NCBI RefSeq assembly: GCF_017876775.1
Contig: NZ_JAGIOP010000002.1
Span: 2,790,001-2,854,000, forward strand
DNA length: 64,000 nucleotides
Reading direction: 5' to 3'
Origin: Mycolicibacterium lutetiense
Lineage (GTDB): Bacteria > Actinomycetota > Actinomycetes > Mycobacteriales > Mycobacteriaceae
Made by a program: the position numbers and the translations under genes. Numbering within the stretch: position 1 is the stretch's first letter; each line of letters opens with the position of its first letter. Of the stretch, positions 51,213-59,951 are shown piece by piece. The notes below the pieces were generated by a model. That model did not search any database and was not told the DNA's origin. It was given only the letters and a program-made list of their open reading frames with translations.

Positions 51213-51644
51213 ATGGCCAGCCAGAAGAAAACCAAAGACCGCCCCAACCTCTTTCAGTACATCGCCTACTGCTACGGCAAGCGACTGCCCGATTCCATGC
51301 GCGATTGGGTGGCCCATGACCTGGCCGACCATGGCGCCGTGCGCCGGCACTTGATCCGGATGGCGATCCCGCCGCTGTTCGTGCTGGGGCCGCTCTGGCT
51401 GCTGCCCGCCTCGTTGTACGTGCACATCGAGATGACCGTGCCGATCTACACCTGGGCCATCTTGATGGCGCTCGCGCTCAACAAGATCTGGCGCCGGCAC
51501 CGGCTGGCACAGCACGGGCTCGATCCCAACCTGGTGGACGAGATCCAGTACAAGAAGGACCTGAAGAAGCACGAGGACTACGCCCGCCGGTTCGGACCTC
51601 GCCCGGAATCCGCCAAACATCAGGCCAACAGCAGCCCGTTCTAG
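51213..51644 (+). CDS. DUF5313-family membrane protein
   Basis: 143 residues from ATG 51213, with AGGAG 5 bases upstream; an earlier overlap start would lack it. NLFQYIAYCYGKRLPDSMRD and WVAHDLADHGAVRRHLIR are conserved in DUF5313. Two hydrophobic helices follow (about 50-70 and 74-92), then a charged tail with AQHGLDPNLVDEI. Function is unknown. It starts 14 bases after the MarR stop and is probably controlled by it. Confidence 0.75.
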   Translation: MASQKKTKDRPNLFQYIAYCYGKRLPDSMRDWVAHDLADHGAVRRHLIRMAIPPLFVLGPLWLLPASLYVHIEMTVPIYTWAILMALALNKIWRRHRLAQHGLDPNLVDEIQYKKDLKKHEDYARRFGPRPESAKHQANSSPF

Positions 51645-51660
51645 CATTTAGCCTGGCCAG

Positions 51661-51690
51661 CCCCTTGCATGCAAGCTTGCATGCAAGGGG
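51661..51690. promoter_or_regulatory. 30-bp perfect palindrome containing two TTGCATGCAA sites
   Basis: The sequence is symmetric about 51675/51676. It holds two copies of the self-complementary decamer TTGCATGCAA (51665-51674 and 51677-51686) separated by GC and bracketed by CCCC/GGGG. A TACAGT -10-like hexamer follows at 51691-51696, and the GntR start GTG 51705 comes 8 bases later. It is very likely the operator of the GntR regulator and overlaps its promoter. Confidence 0.75.
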
Positions 51691-51704
51691 TACAGTGGTC
51701 TTCC

Positions 51705-52352
51705 GTGGTCACGGACGAGAAATCGAGCAACAGCCAGCGCGTCTACCGGATGACCAAGGACCAGATCCTCTCCGGTGAGTTTCGAGGCGGGCAGTTGCTC
51801 AGCGAGGTAGAGGTGGCGACGCAGCTCGGCGTCAGCCGCACGCCTGTGCACGAGGCCTTTCTGCGCCTGGCTGCCGAGGACTTCCTGGATCTGGTGCCGC
51901 GACGCGGGGCCGTCGTCGTCCCCGTGTCCGCACAGGAAGCCACCGATCTGCTTGAGATGCGCCTGGCGCTGGAGACCGCGGCGGTGCGCCGGCTGTGCCG
52001 GACACCGGAATCCATCGACACCCTGTTCGGTGAACTGACCGAGTTGGTGGAGCGGCAACGCCACGGTGCCGCGATCGGTGATGCCGATCAGTTCGCCGCC
52101 GCCGACGACGCGTTTCACCGCCGGATCGTGCAGGTCGCCGGGAACTCGATCGCCGGGCGCTTCTACGGATCACTCAGCGACCGGCAGCGCCGCATGATGG
52201 CCGACGCCGCCCGTTCGGACTCAGCCCGGTTGACCGACCTGATCGGTGAACACGCGGATCTGGCCGATGCCATCGGCCGCCGTGATGTGTCCGGTTTCGA
52301 GGCTGCGCTGCTGTCCCACCTGGAAGCGACCTACCGGGTGGTCCTGGCATGA
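51705..52352 (+). CDS. GntR-family regulator (FCD type)
   Basis: 215 residues from GTG 51705. The gap to the -10-like TACAGT is only 8 bases, so the mRNA may be leaderless, as is common in mycobacteria; an in-frame ATG at 51669 would lie inside the palindrome and is unlikely. Winged HTH about 15-70: RVYRMTKDQILSGEFRGGQL, LSEVEVATQLGVSRTPVHEA, FLRLAAEDFLDLVPRRGAVV. The FCD domain follows (about 85-205: ATDLLEMRLALETAAVRRL, DDAFHRRIVQVAGN). Overlaps the MFS gene by ATGA. Confidence 0.9.
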   Translation: MVTDEKSSNSQRVYRMTKDQILSGEFRGGQLLSEVEVATQLGVSRTPVHEAFLRLAAEDFLDLVPRRGAVVVPVSAQEATDLLEMRLALETAAVRRLCRTPESIDTLFGELTELVERQRHGAAIGDADQFAAADDAFHRRIVQVAGNSIAGRFYGSLSDRQRRMMADAARSDSARLTDLIGEHADLADAIGRRDVSGFEAALLSHLEATYRVVLA

Positions 52353-53632
52353 CCGCTGTCGCAACGGAATTCGTCAAGGCGCCCGTTCAGCGTCGGCGAC
52401 GCATGCAACCCTGGCTCGCCGTCGCCATCGCTGTCTTCTGCATCGGTTGGGGCGGAAACCAATTCACCCCGCTGCTGATCGCCTACGGCCAGCACGGCGG
52501 CTACACCCGGGTGGACGTCGACATCCTGCTCGGTGCCTACGTGCTCGGCCTGATTCCCGGGCTGCTGATCGCCTCGACACTGTCGGACCGCCACGGTCGA
52601 CGCAATGTGATGGCCACGGGTGTGATCAGTGCGGCGCTGGGCAGTCTCATCCTGGCAGTCGGCGACTACTGGGGCTTCCCGGCCCTGTTCGTCGGCCGGT
52701 TGTTCAGTGGGGTGGCGGTCGGGATCGCGATGGCAGTGGGTTCGGCCTGGATCGCCGAACTGTCCAAGCCGCCCTTCGACGACGCTTCGACCGGCGCCGG
52801 AGCGCGGCGCGCCTCGATCTGCCTGTCGTTGGGCTTCGGGGTGGGACCGCTGTGTGCCGGACTGCTCACCGTGTACGCCCCGCTACCGCTGGTGCTGACC
52901 TACCTGGTCCACGCTGCCCTGTGCGTTCCGGTGCTGTGGGCGGTGTGGAACCGGACCGTCGAGACCCGCGGAACGACAACTGACCGCCGCTTCATCGACG
53001 GCCTGAAGGTGCCCGCGGCCGGCCACCGCCGGTTCCTGCATGTCGTTGTTCCCATGGCGCCGTGGATCTTCGGCTCGGCGGCCATCGCCTATGCGGTGGT
53101 GCCGGCACTCGTCGCCGACCGGCTCGGCTCGTGGGCCCTGCTCTATACGGTGGGGTTGACCGTGCTGACGCTGGGCTGCGGTGTGGCGATCCAACCGATT
53201 GCACGTCGGCTCGATGATGTGTCCAGCTCCCGGGCCGTGGTGGTGTCGATGGCGTTGATGGCACTGGGGATCTTCGCCGCGGTGGCCACCGCCGTGACCC
53301 GATCGGCACTCGTCGCACCGCTGGTCGCGATGCTGCTCGGCAGCGCCTACGGCATCGCGATCGTGTCGGGTCTGCTTGAGATCCAACGCATCGCACCGCC
53401 CGACGAGCTCGCCGGCATCTCCGGGGTCTACTACTCGCTGGCCTACCTCGGGTTCCTCCTGCCCGCGGTGCTGGCCGCACTCGCGCACTGGTTCAGCTAT
53501 CCGGTGATGCTGACTTTTCTCGGCGTACTGGCGATTATCTGCACCGCCGTGTGCGCGTCAGGGTGGGCGAAGCATTTAGAGCCGCGGACGTTGAGCGTTG
53601 ACTCTGCGCTGAGGGCGCCGAGTCTGCGCTGA
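52349..53632 (+). CDS. Major facilitator superfamily transporter under GntR control
   Basis: 427 residues from ATG 52349, overlapping the GntR stop. Twelve hydrophobic segments; the signature loop is STLSDRHGRRNVMATGV (about 74-90). The first segment AIAVFCIGWGGNQFTPLL suggests a drug- or metabolite-transporter type of MFS. The ligand of the GntR protein is presumably its substrate. The last residues (VDSALRAPSLR) and stop are encoded by two copies of a short repeat (see 53603-53671). Confidence 0.85.
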   Translation: MTAVATEFVKAPVQRRRRMQPWLAVAIAVFCIGWGGNQFTPLLIAYGQHGGYTRVDVDILLGAYVLGLIPGLLIASTLSDRHGRRNVMATGVISAALGSLILAVGDYWGFPALFVGRLFSGVAVGIAMAVGSAWIAELSKPPFDDASTGAGARRASICLSLGFGVGPLCAGLLTVYAPLPLVLTYLVHAALCVPVLWAVWNRTVETRGTTTDRRFIDGLKVPAAGHRRFLHVVVPMAPWIFGSAAIAYAVVPALVADRLGSWALLYTVGLTVLTLGCGVAIQPIARRLDDVSSSRAVVVSMALMALGIFAAVATAVTRSALVAPLVAMLLGSAYGIAIVSGLLEIQRIAPPDELAGISGVYYSLAYLGFLLPAVLAALAHWFSYPVMLTFLGVLAIICTAVCASGWAKHLEPRTLSVDSALRAPSLR

Positions 53633-53671
53633 GGGCGTGAAATCGCGTGAAATCCCGCTCTGAGCGCAGGC
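53603..53671. repeat. Repeat cluster between the MFS and ABC-F genes
   Basis: TCTGCGCTGAGGGCG occurs at 53603-53617 and 53623-53637; the second copy contains the MFS stop. Then GCGTGAAATC is tandemly repeated (53635-53644, 53645-53654), and CTGAGCGCAGG at about 53660-53671 is complementary to CTGCGCT, giving an imperfect hairpin of about 45 bases. It may terminate both convergent genes and looks like a small mobile or dispersed repeat. Confidence 0.5.
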
Positions 53672-53685
53672 TCGAGGCTCTGTGC

Positions 53686-55344
53686 CTACAACTCGGCGAC
53701 GCGCCCGTTGTCGACCAGCCACCGTCGGTCCAACCGCACGTTCTGCAGCATGCGGCGGTCATGCGTCACCAGTAACAACGCTCCGTCGTACGCCTCGAGA
53801 GCCTGCTCAAGTTGCTCGATGGCAGGCAGATCCAGATGGTTCGTCGGCTCATCGAGAACCAGCACATTGGTACCGCAGGCCTGCAACAACGCCAGGCCGG
53901 CCCGGGTTCTCTCCCCCGGTGACAGCTCGTCAACCGCGCGTTCGACGTGATCGGCCCGCAGCCCGAACTTCGCCAGCAGGGTTCGCACATCGGCCGTCGA
54001 CCAGTCCGGCAGGTGCTGCTCGAACCGGTCGACGAGTCGCGCGGTGCCGGTGAATTCGGCACGGGCCTGGTCGATCTCGCCGATCGCGATGCTGGCGCCC
54101 AGGCTCGCGCGCCCCTCATCGGGCTGCCGACGCCCCAGCAGTAGCCGCAGCAATGTCGACTTTCCTGCCCCGTTGGCGCCGGTGATACCGATCCGCTCGC
54201 CGGCATCGACCTGCAACGACACCGGGCCCAGCACGAAATCACCTTGCCGCACAACGGCATTGTCGAGGGTGGCGACTACCGCGCTCGACCGCGGCGCGGC
54301 GCCGATGGTGAACTGCAGGGTCCATTCCTTCCGAGGTTCCTCGACCTCCTCGAGGCGGGCGATCCGACTCTCCATCTGACGCACCTTCTGCGCCTGCTTC
54401 TCGCTGGACTCGGTGGCGGCGCGCCGGCGGATCTTGTCGTTGTCCGGTGACTTGCGCATCGCGTTGCGGGTGCCCTGGCTCGACCACTCGCGCTGGGTTC
54501 GGGCACGCGCGACCAGGTCGGCCTTCTTCTCGGCGAACTCCTCGTACTGTTCGCGCCGGTGCCGGCGACCGACCGCACGCTCCTCCAGGTAGCTTTCGTA
54601 CCCACCACCGAAAACGGTGGTGGTGTTCTGTGCCAGATCCAGCTCCAGCACGCGAGTCACGCTGCGGGCGAGGAACTCCCGATCGTGACTCACCAGCACC
54701 ACACCCCCACGAAGCTCCCTGACGAACTGCTCCAGCCGGGCAAGCCCGTCGAGGTCCAGATCGTTGGTCGGCTCATCGAGCAGCACGACGTCGAACCGCG
54801 ACAACAGCAGTGCCCCCAACCCCACCCGCGCCGCCTGCCCACCTGACAACGCGGTCATCGGCGTCGAGTCCGGGCGCACGGTGTCGGTGTCGAGTCCGAG
54901 ATCGGCCAGCACTGCGGGCAGCCGTTCGTCGAGATCGGCCGCGCCGGTGGCGAGCCAGTGATCCAGCGCGGCCGAGTAGGCAGCGGCCGGATCCTCCTCC
55001 CCGGGGCTCGGGTCGGCCAGTGCCGCGGCCGCGGCATCCATGGCCTGCGTGGCTTCGGTGCATCCCGTACGACGCGCGATGTAGTCCGCGACAGATTCCC
55101 CTGGGACGCGCTCGTGTTCCTGCGGCAGCCATCCGACGAACGCGTCGGCCGGCGCCACGCTGACCGTGCCGTCGAGCGGCTCGAGATCCCCGGCCAGGAT
55201 CCGCAGCAGCGTGCTCTTGCCTGCGCCGTTGACGCCGACCACCCCGATCACATCACCCGGCGCGACGGTCAGGTCGACCCCTTCGAAGAGGGTGCGATGG
55301 GCGAATCCGCCGGCCACATTCTTCGCGACAAGCGTTGCAGTCAT
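53686..55344 (-). CDS. ABC-F family ATPase
   Basis: 552 residues from ATG 55344. Two ABC domains without membrane segments: Walker A GVNGAGKSTLL (about 36-46) with signature ALSGGQAARVGLG (about 166), and Walker A GANGAGKSTLL (about 388-398) with signature LSPGERTRAGLALL (about 480); both Walker B regions read VLDEPTN or LLDEPTN. The linker (about 240-320) is charged and helical. ABC-F proteins act on ribosomes as translation or antibiotic-protection factors. The specificity is unknown. Confidence 0.9.
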   Translation of the reverse strand: MTATLVAKNVAGGFAHRTLFEGVDLTVAPGDVIGVVGVNGAGKSTLLRILAGDLEPLDGTVSVAPADAFVGWLPQEHERVPGESVADYIARRTGCTEATQAMDAAAAALADPSPGEEDPAAAYSAALDHWLATGAADLDERLPAVLADLGLDTDTVRPDSTPMTALSGGQAARVGLGALLLSRFDVVLLDEPTNDLDLDGLARLEQFVRELRGGVVLVSHDREFLARSVTRVLELDLAQNTTTVFGGGYESYLEERAVGRRHRREQYEEFAEKKADLVARARTQREWSSQGTRNAMRKSPDNDKIRRRAATESSEKQAQKVRQMESRIARLEEVEEPRKEWTLQFTIGAAPRSSAVVATLDNAVVRQGDFVLGPVSLQVDAGERIGITGANGAGKSTLLRLLLGRRQPDEGRASLGASIAIGEIDQARAEFTGTARLVDRFEQHLPDWSTADVRTLLAKFGLRADHVERAVDELSPGERTRAGLALLQACGTNVLVLDEPTNHLDLPAIEQLEQALEAYDGALLLVTHDRRMLQNVRLDRRWLVDNGRVAEL

Positions 55345-55398
55345 GGCCCTATCGTCGCATCACCGCAGTCACGGTCGGCTACCGTCGATCCGGTGACC

Positions 55399-56916
55399 AT
55401 GTCACGGGCTCGTCTTTCCCGACTCTGCGCCGTCGGAACCGTCATGTTCACGCTCGCCGCGGCCACATCGTGCGGGCAATCGGCGCCCCCGCCGGTCGCC
55501 ACGTCCACCTCGACGACGATTGCGCCGGTCCCCACCGCCCCGTCGGCCACGACGGCCGCCGTCGTTCCCGCCGGTGATTTCACCCCGGTCGCCCAGCTCG
55601 TCAACGACGCGATCGCGGCACCTCGGCTGCCCGGTGCGGTGGTCCAGGTCGGGCACGCCGGCAACATCGTCTTCCGCCACGCTTTCGGCTCGCGCAAGCT
55701 CGACGGCGAGCCGGGACTGGACGGGGCACCCGCGCCTGCTGAGCCGATGACCGAGGACACGATCTTCGACCTGGCCTCGCTGTCGAAAAGCCTCACGACG
55801 GCGGTCGCCATCCTGCAGCTCTACGAGCAGGGCCGGGTCCAGATCGACGAACCTGTGCAGACCTACCTGCCCGACTTCAACCCTGCCAACGACCCACGCC
55901 GCGCGCGGGTGACGGTGCGCATGTTGCTCACTCACACCTCGGGGATCGCGGGTGATCTGAGTCTTGACGGGCCGTGGGGACTGGACAAGCCCGACAAGGC
56001 CGAAGGCATCCACCGGGCGCTCGGGGCGTGGGTCGTGTTCGAGCCCGGCGAACGCTTTCACTATTCCGACATCGGCTTCATCATCCTCGGTGCGCTGCTC
56101 GAGAAGCTCACCGGTGAACCCGAGGACATCTACATTCGGCAGAACGTGTTCACACCGCTCGGGATGAGCGATACCCGCTACCTACCGGTGGCCAATGCAT
56201 GTGGACCCCAACAGGTCCGGGGAAATGCGATTGCCTTCGATCCGAACGCACCCGACGTTGTCGACTGTCCGGCGGGTACGTGGAGCACCGATCTCCTGGC
56301 GCGGGTCGCACCCACCGCGATCGACGGGGACACCCCTGGCCTCAACCCGGACTTCGGCCGCCCGCTGCGCGGTACCGTGCACGATCCGACGGCCCGCCGG
56401 ATGGGCGGTGTCGCCGGCAGTGCCGGGGTGTTCTCGACAGTGAGCGACGTCGGCCGGTTCGCGCAGGCGCTCCTCGACCGCCTCGCCGGCCGGCCGAGTG
56501 CGTTTCCACTGAAGCAATCCACGCTGGCATTGATGACGACTCCGCAGCAGCCCGGGCACAGCCCGGCACAGGTCGAGGCGGCGAACACTGCGACCCGGGA
56601 GGCGATCGAAAAGACCCCCAACACGACACATCCCCTGCTCGCACCGAACTATCCCGCCATCCCCGGGCAAGACCTCCGCGGCTTCGGCTGGGATATCGAC
56701 ACAGAACAGTCCCGCCCGCGGGGCATGGTGTTTCCGGTCGGCAGCTTCGGGCACACGGGCTTCACCGGAGTGACGCTGTGGATGGACCCGGGATCAGACA
56801 CCTACGTCGTCGTGCTCGGGAACGTGATCCATCAACCCGGCGGCCCTCCCATTGCGGGGTTGAGCGGTGAAGTCGCCACACTGGCCGGCCGGGCCTTGCA
56901 CTTGTACGGGAGCTGA
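55399..56916 (+). CDS. Exported serine hydrolase, beta-lactamase class C / PBP-like fold
   Basis: 505 residues from ATG 55399; GTG 55393 is equally possible. A signal sequence with Cys (TLAAATSCGQSA) suggests export and possibly lipoylation, although the -3 residue is not the usual Leu. Thr/Pro-rich linker to about 55. The active-site SxxK is LASLSKSLTT (Ser about 128), the YxN-like motif is FHYSDIGF (Asp in place of Asn, about 223), and the third motif is near GSFGHTGFTG (about 458). Related proteins are peptidases or esterases. Substrate unknown. Confidence 0.8.
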   Translation: MSRARLSRLCAVGTVMFTLAAATSCGQSAPPPVATSTSTTIAPVPTAPSATTAAVVPAGDFTPVAQLVNDAIAAPRLPGAVVQVGHAGNIVFRHAFGSRKLDGEPGLDGAPAPAEPMTEDTIFDLASLSKSLTTAVAILQLYEQGRVQIDEPVQTYLPDFNPANDPRRARVTVRMLLTHTSGIAGDLSLDGPWGLDKPDKAEGIHRALGAWVVFEPGERFHYSDIGFIILGALLEKLTGEPEDIYIRQNVFTPLGMSDTRYLPVANACGPQQVRGNAIAFDPNAPDVVDCPAGTWSTDLLARVAPTAIDGDTPGLNPDFGRPLRGTVHDPTARRMGGVAGSAGVFSTVSDVGRFAQALLDRLAGRPSAFPLKQSTLALMTTPQQPGHSPAQVEAANTATREAIEKTPNTTHPLLAPNYPAIPGQDLRGFGWDIDTEQSRPRGMVFPVGSFGHTGFTGVTLWMDPGSDTYVVVLGNVIHQPGGPPIAGLSGEVATLAGRALHLYGS

Positions 56917-56929
56917 CACACCGCTGCAG

Positions 56930-57982
56930 TCAGCGACGCGTCGTCGTGACGTGCACGTGGTCGTAGTGGCCGTAGCCGGATGCCTGCGGACCGGACGGCG
57001 TGTAGTAGGTGCCACGCCAGATCACATCCTGTAATCCGAATCGGGCCGCATTGCTCATCGCGAACGAAAGAATCTCGTTTCCGAGTGCGATGCCCTCAGG
57101 GCTTTCGGGATCGGGAATCATGATGTCGATCGCCAGACCGCTGGGATGCCACGGCTTCGAGTCCGGCCGGACCCCACCGATGTGGCCAATCTGGGGAAAC
57201 TGTGCGCTGACGGCCCGGGCAGCCACGATGGTGTTGGGCTGCAGCCCGGCCTCGGAGGCAACACCGACGGGCAACGACTCCGGGATATCGGCACCGGGAG
57301 CTGCGAGGGACGGATCGCCGGGCATCACCGCGGCTACGTTGTCGACCACCGCCTGCTGTTGCGGTGTCAATGCCCCGTACTGCGCCTCCGCGTCGGCGAT
57401 CGAACGCATCAGTTCACGCCACTTGGCCTGCAGGTCTGCGCGTACCGTGGCAGCCTGCTCGGCTGCAGCGCGAGCATCGGCGGCCGATTTCTCTGAAGCG
57501 CCGGCGGCTTCGGCCGCGCGCGCACGTGCTGACCGATAGGCCTCCATCTTGTCGGCTGCCCCGTCGACGACCGCCCGCTGCACCGTCAGCTGATCGATCA
57601 GCTGCTGCGGGGAGTCTGCGGTCAGCACCGAGGCCACCTGACCGGTGCCTCCATTCATGTAGGTCATCGCCGCCACCCGGTCGATTGCCGCCTGAAAGGG
57701 CAGAAGCTGGGTGTTCGCGAGGTCGAGGGCCTCCAGGTCACCACGATGACGGTCAGCGGTCGCTGCCTCTTCGGCCTGCCGGGAATCGACATCGCGTTGG
57801 GCGGCCGTGACGGCTTCGCGAGTCTGAATCGCCTGACGGGACAATTCGTCGAGCTTGGCCACCCCGTCAGCGGCCGGGTCTGCCTTCACGTCGCCGATCG
57901 GCGTCAGCACCAGGACCGCGACCGCCGCACCGCACACCGCTCGCCGAAGCAAGTGGCGCACTCCGGTCATTCGGATTGTCAC
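56930..57982 (-). CDS. Secreted coiled-coil protein with VanY/M15-like C-terminal domain
   Basis: 350 residues from GTG 57982 (ATG 57970 possible). Signal peptide about 1-34. Long coiled coil about 38-195 of the PcsB/RipA type (DELSRQAIQTREAVTAAQRD, MEAYRSARARAAEAAG). The C-terminal 120 residues end with PWHPSGLAIDIMIP and YGHYDHVHVTTT, which supply His, Asp and His in the H-x6-D ... HxH arrangement of zinc D,D-carboxypeptidase-like folds. It probably cleaves or binds peptidoglycan stem peptides outside the cell. It lies beside a VanRS-like regulatory pair and a second M15-like gene. Confidence 0.75.
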   Translation of the reverse strand: MTIRMTGVRHLLRRAVCGAAVAVLVLTPIGDVKADPAADGVAKLDELSRQAIQTREAVTAAQRDVDSRQAEEAATADRHRGDLEALDLANTQLLPFQAAIDRVAAMTYMNGGTGQVASVLTADSPQQLIDQLTVQRAVVDGAADKMEAYRSARARAAEAAGASEKSAADARAAAEQAATVRADLQAKWRELMRSIADAEAQYGALTPQQQAVVDNVAAVMPGDPSLAAPGADIPESLPVGVASEAGLQPNTIVAARAVSAQFPQIGHIGGVRPDSKPWHPSGLAIDIMIPDPESPEGIALGNEILSFAMSNAARFGLQDVIWRGTYYTPSGPQASGYGHYDHVHVTTTRR

Positions 57983-58069
57983 GATCCTTCGCTTGCAAGG
58001 ACCGATCTTGGCCCGGCTGTGTATCCCTCGGACAGGCTACGAACTGGCCTGGAGGATGTCTACCCGTAC

Positions 58070-59179
58070 TTACCCGGGAATGTCGGCGGGTAGTCGCACC
58101 GTGACGCGGAGTCCACCGGCCGGACCGGGGGTGAGGGTGACGGATCCGTCGTGCACCTGGGTGATGCTTTTGACGATCGCCAGGCCGAGGCCGACGCCTG
58201 CGTCGTGGGTGCGCACGCGTTCAGTGCCGCGCTGAAATGGCTCGACGAGGGTGGAAATCGATTCTGGGTTGAGCTTTTCGCCGGTGTTCTCGACGATGAG
58301 CACCACAGTGTCGGGGCAGGCGCTGGCTGTGACCCGCACGGTGCCCTCTTCGGGCAGGTTGTGGACGATCGCGTTGTGCACCAGATTGGTCGTCATCTGC
58401 AGCAGGAGCGCAGGTGAGCCCATCGTGAGGGCCAGCTCGCCGGAGGTCTCGATGGAAACGCCACGTTTTTCCGCCAGGGGCAGGAGTGTCTCAGCGGCTT
58501 GTTCCGCGACGAGGGACAGGTCGACGTGTTCGCGGGTGAAGGATCGCCGGCCCGCATGACTGAGCGCGAGCAGTGCTTCGGTGACGTCGATTGCCCGGGT
58601 GTTGACGGCATCGAGGCGCTCGATCAGGTCGCCGGTGTCGCGGTTGGGGTCGTTGCGGGCCACCTCGAGAAGGGTCTTCGTGATCGCCAGCGGGGTGCGC
58701 AGTTCGTGAGAGGCGTTGGCTGCGAACCGCCGTTGTTCGGCGAGGTGTGCGTCGAGCCGTTCGAGCATGGTGTCGAAACTGTCGGCGAGCTCACGGAATT
58801 CATCTCTGCGTCCCGGTAACCGGATCCGGTGCGAGAGCGATCCGTCGGTGGCTACCCGGGTGGCTTCGGTGATGCGCGCCAGGGGCTTGAGCATCCGGCC
58901 GGCGAGAAGCCACCCGCCGACGAGACCGAACACCAGCAGGAACGCCAGCACTGCGACCGCCGCCGGAGCGAAGGCATGCAGCAGGTTGGACTGGATCGGA
59001 AACACACCATCAGTCATCGTGTTGTCCGTGCTTCCGGGGATGATCTTCATCCGGTCGGGAACGTAACGCAGCAGGAACAGCCACACGGCGGCGAGCAGCA
59101 AGGCGCCGGCGAACATGAGGAACCCGGCGTAGCTGAGGGTGAGTTTGAGGCGGACACTCAGCCCTGGGGCTCTATCCAC
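58070..59179 (-). CDS. Sensor histidine kinase, VanS-like
   Basis: 369 residues from GTG 59179, with GGAGG 7 bases upstream; a much longer open frame is rejected because it overlaps the response-regulator gene entirely. Two TM helices (about 13-36, 76-100) flank an extracytoplasmic loop. HAMP linker about 100-150, phospho-His in FAANASHELRTPLAITK (about 156), ATPase motifs NLVHNAIVHN and GVGLGLAIVKS (about 330). Overlaps the response-regulator gene by 8 bases. The small loop suits a membrane or cell-wall stress sensor. Confidence 0.9.
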   Translation of the reverse strand: MDRAPGLSVRLKLTLSYAGFLMFAGALLLAAVWLFLLRYVPDRMKIIPGSTDNTMTDGVFPIQSNLLHAFAPAAVAVLAFLLVFGLVGGWLLAGRMLKPLARITEATRVATDGSLSHRIRLPGRRDEFRELADSFDTMLERLDAHLAEQRRFAANASHELRTPLAITKTLLEVARNDPNRDTGDLIERLDAVNTRAIDVTEALLALSHAGRRSFTREHVDLSLVAEQAAETLLPLAEKRGVSIETSGELALTMGSPALLLQMTTNLVHNAIVHNLPEEGTVRVTASACPDTVVLIVENTGEKLNPESISTLVEPFQRGTERVRTHDAGVGLGLAIVKSITQVHDGSVTLTPGPAGGLRVTVRLPADIPG

Positions 59180-59864
59180 GGTCGCCTCCTTCGTGTTTGG
59201 TGGGTGTTGTGTCGATGCGGTAGCCGACACCAGCGACGGTGGCGATGACCCAGGGTTCGCCGAGCCGTTTGCGTAGCGCCGAGACGGCGATGCGCACGGC
59301 GTTGGTGAACGGGTCGGCGTTCTCATCCCACGCACGTTCCAGTAGCTCTTCGGCGCTGACGACACCGCCTTCGGCGGCAACGAGAACTTCCAGCACGGCG
59401 AACTGTTTGCGGGTGAGCGCGACGTAGCGGCCGTCACGAAAGACCTCGCGGCGGAACGGATCCAGCAGCAGGCCCGCGATCTCCCGGACGGGTGGTCTGT
59501 GGTTGGCGCGCCTGCGGTCCAGCGCTCTGATGCGGAGCACGAGCTCTTGGAGTTCGAAGGGTTTGGTGAGGTAGTCGTCGGCGCCGAGCCCGAACCCCGA
59601 GGCTTTGTCGTCGAGCCGGTCGGCAGCGGTGAGCATCAGGATCGGCATGCCGCTTCCGGAGGCGACGATGCGTTCGGCGATCTCGTCCCCGGAAGGTCCT
59701 GGGATGTCGCGGTCGAGGACGGCGATGTCGTAGGCGTTGATGCTCAACAGTTCCAGGGCGGTGTCACCGTCACCGGCGATATCGGCGGCGATCGCTTCCA
59801 GACGCAACCCATCGCGGATAGCGGTCGCCATGTAGGGCTCGTCCTCGACGACCAACACACGCAT
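59172..59864 (-). CDS. OmpR-family response regulator, VanR-like
   Basis: 230 residues from ATG 59864. Receiver domain with acidic EDEP (about 7-10), phospho-Asp in IAVLDRDIPG (about 51) and Lys in DYLTKPFEL (about 101). Winged-helix DNA-binding domain about 130-220 (ALTRKQFAVLEVLVAAEGGV, FTNAVRIAVSALRKRLG, VAGVGYRID). The phospho-Asp is followed by RDIPG rather than the usual LMMPG. It is transcribed before its kinase and is divergent from the secreted-protein/carboxypeptidase genes. Confidence 0.9.
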   Translation of the reverse strand: MRVLVVEDEPYMATAIRDGLRLEAIAADIAGDGDTALELLSINAYDIAVLDRDIPGPSGDEIAERIVASGSGMPILMLTAADRLDDKASGFGLGADDYLTKPFELQELVLRIRALDRRRANHRPPVREIAGLLLDPFRREVFRDGRYVALTRKQFAVLEVLVAAEGGVVSAEELLERAWDENADPFTNAVRIAVSALRKRLGEPWVIATVAGVGYRIDTTPTKHEGGDRG

Positions 59865-59882
59865 GCCCCCACGCTACGAGCC

Positions 59883-59918
59883 ATCGCATATCGCCGGCGT
59901 ATCGAAAATCGCATACGC
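59883..59918. promoter_or_regulatory. Repeated ATCGCATA and GCGTAT/ATACGC motifs in the divergent promoter
   Basis: ATCGCATA occurs at 59883-59890 and 59908-59915, 25 bases apart, and GCGTAT (59897-59902) is complementary to ATACGC (59913-59918). The region lies between the response-regulator start and the secreted-protein start, as expected for binding sites of the OmpR-type regulator. The evidence is only positional. Confidence 0.35.
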
Positions 59919-59951
59919 GCTGACAACACCGCATTGCCTTGACTAGCGGCC

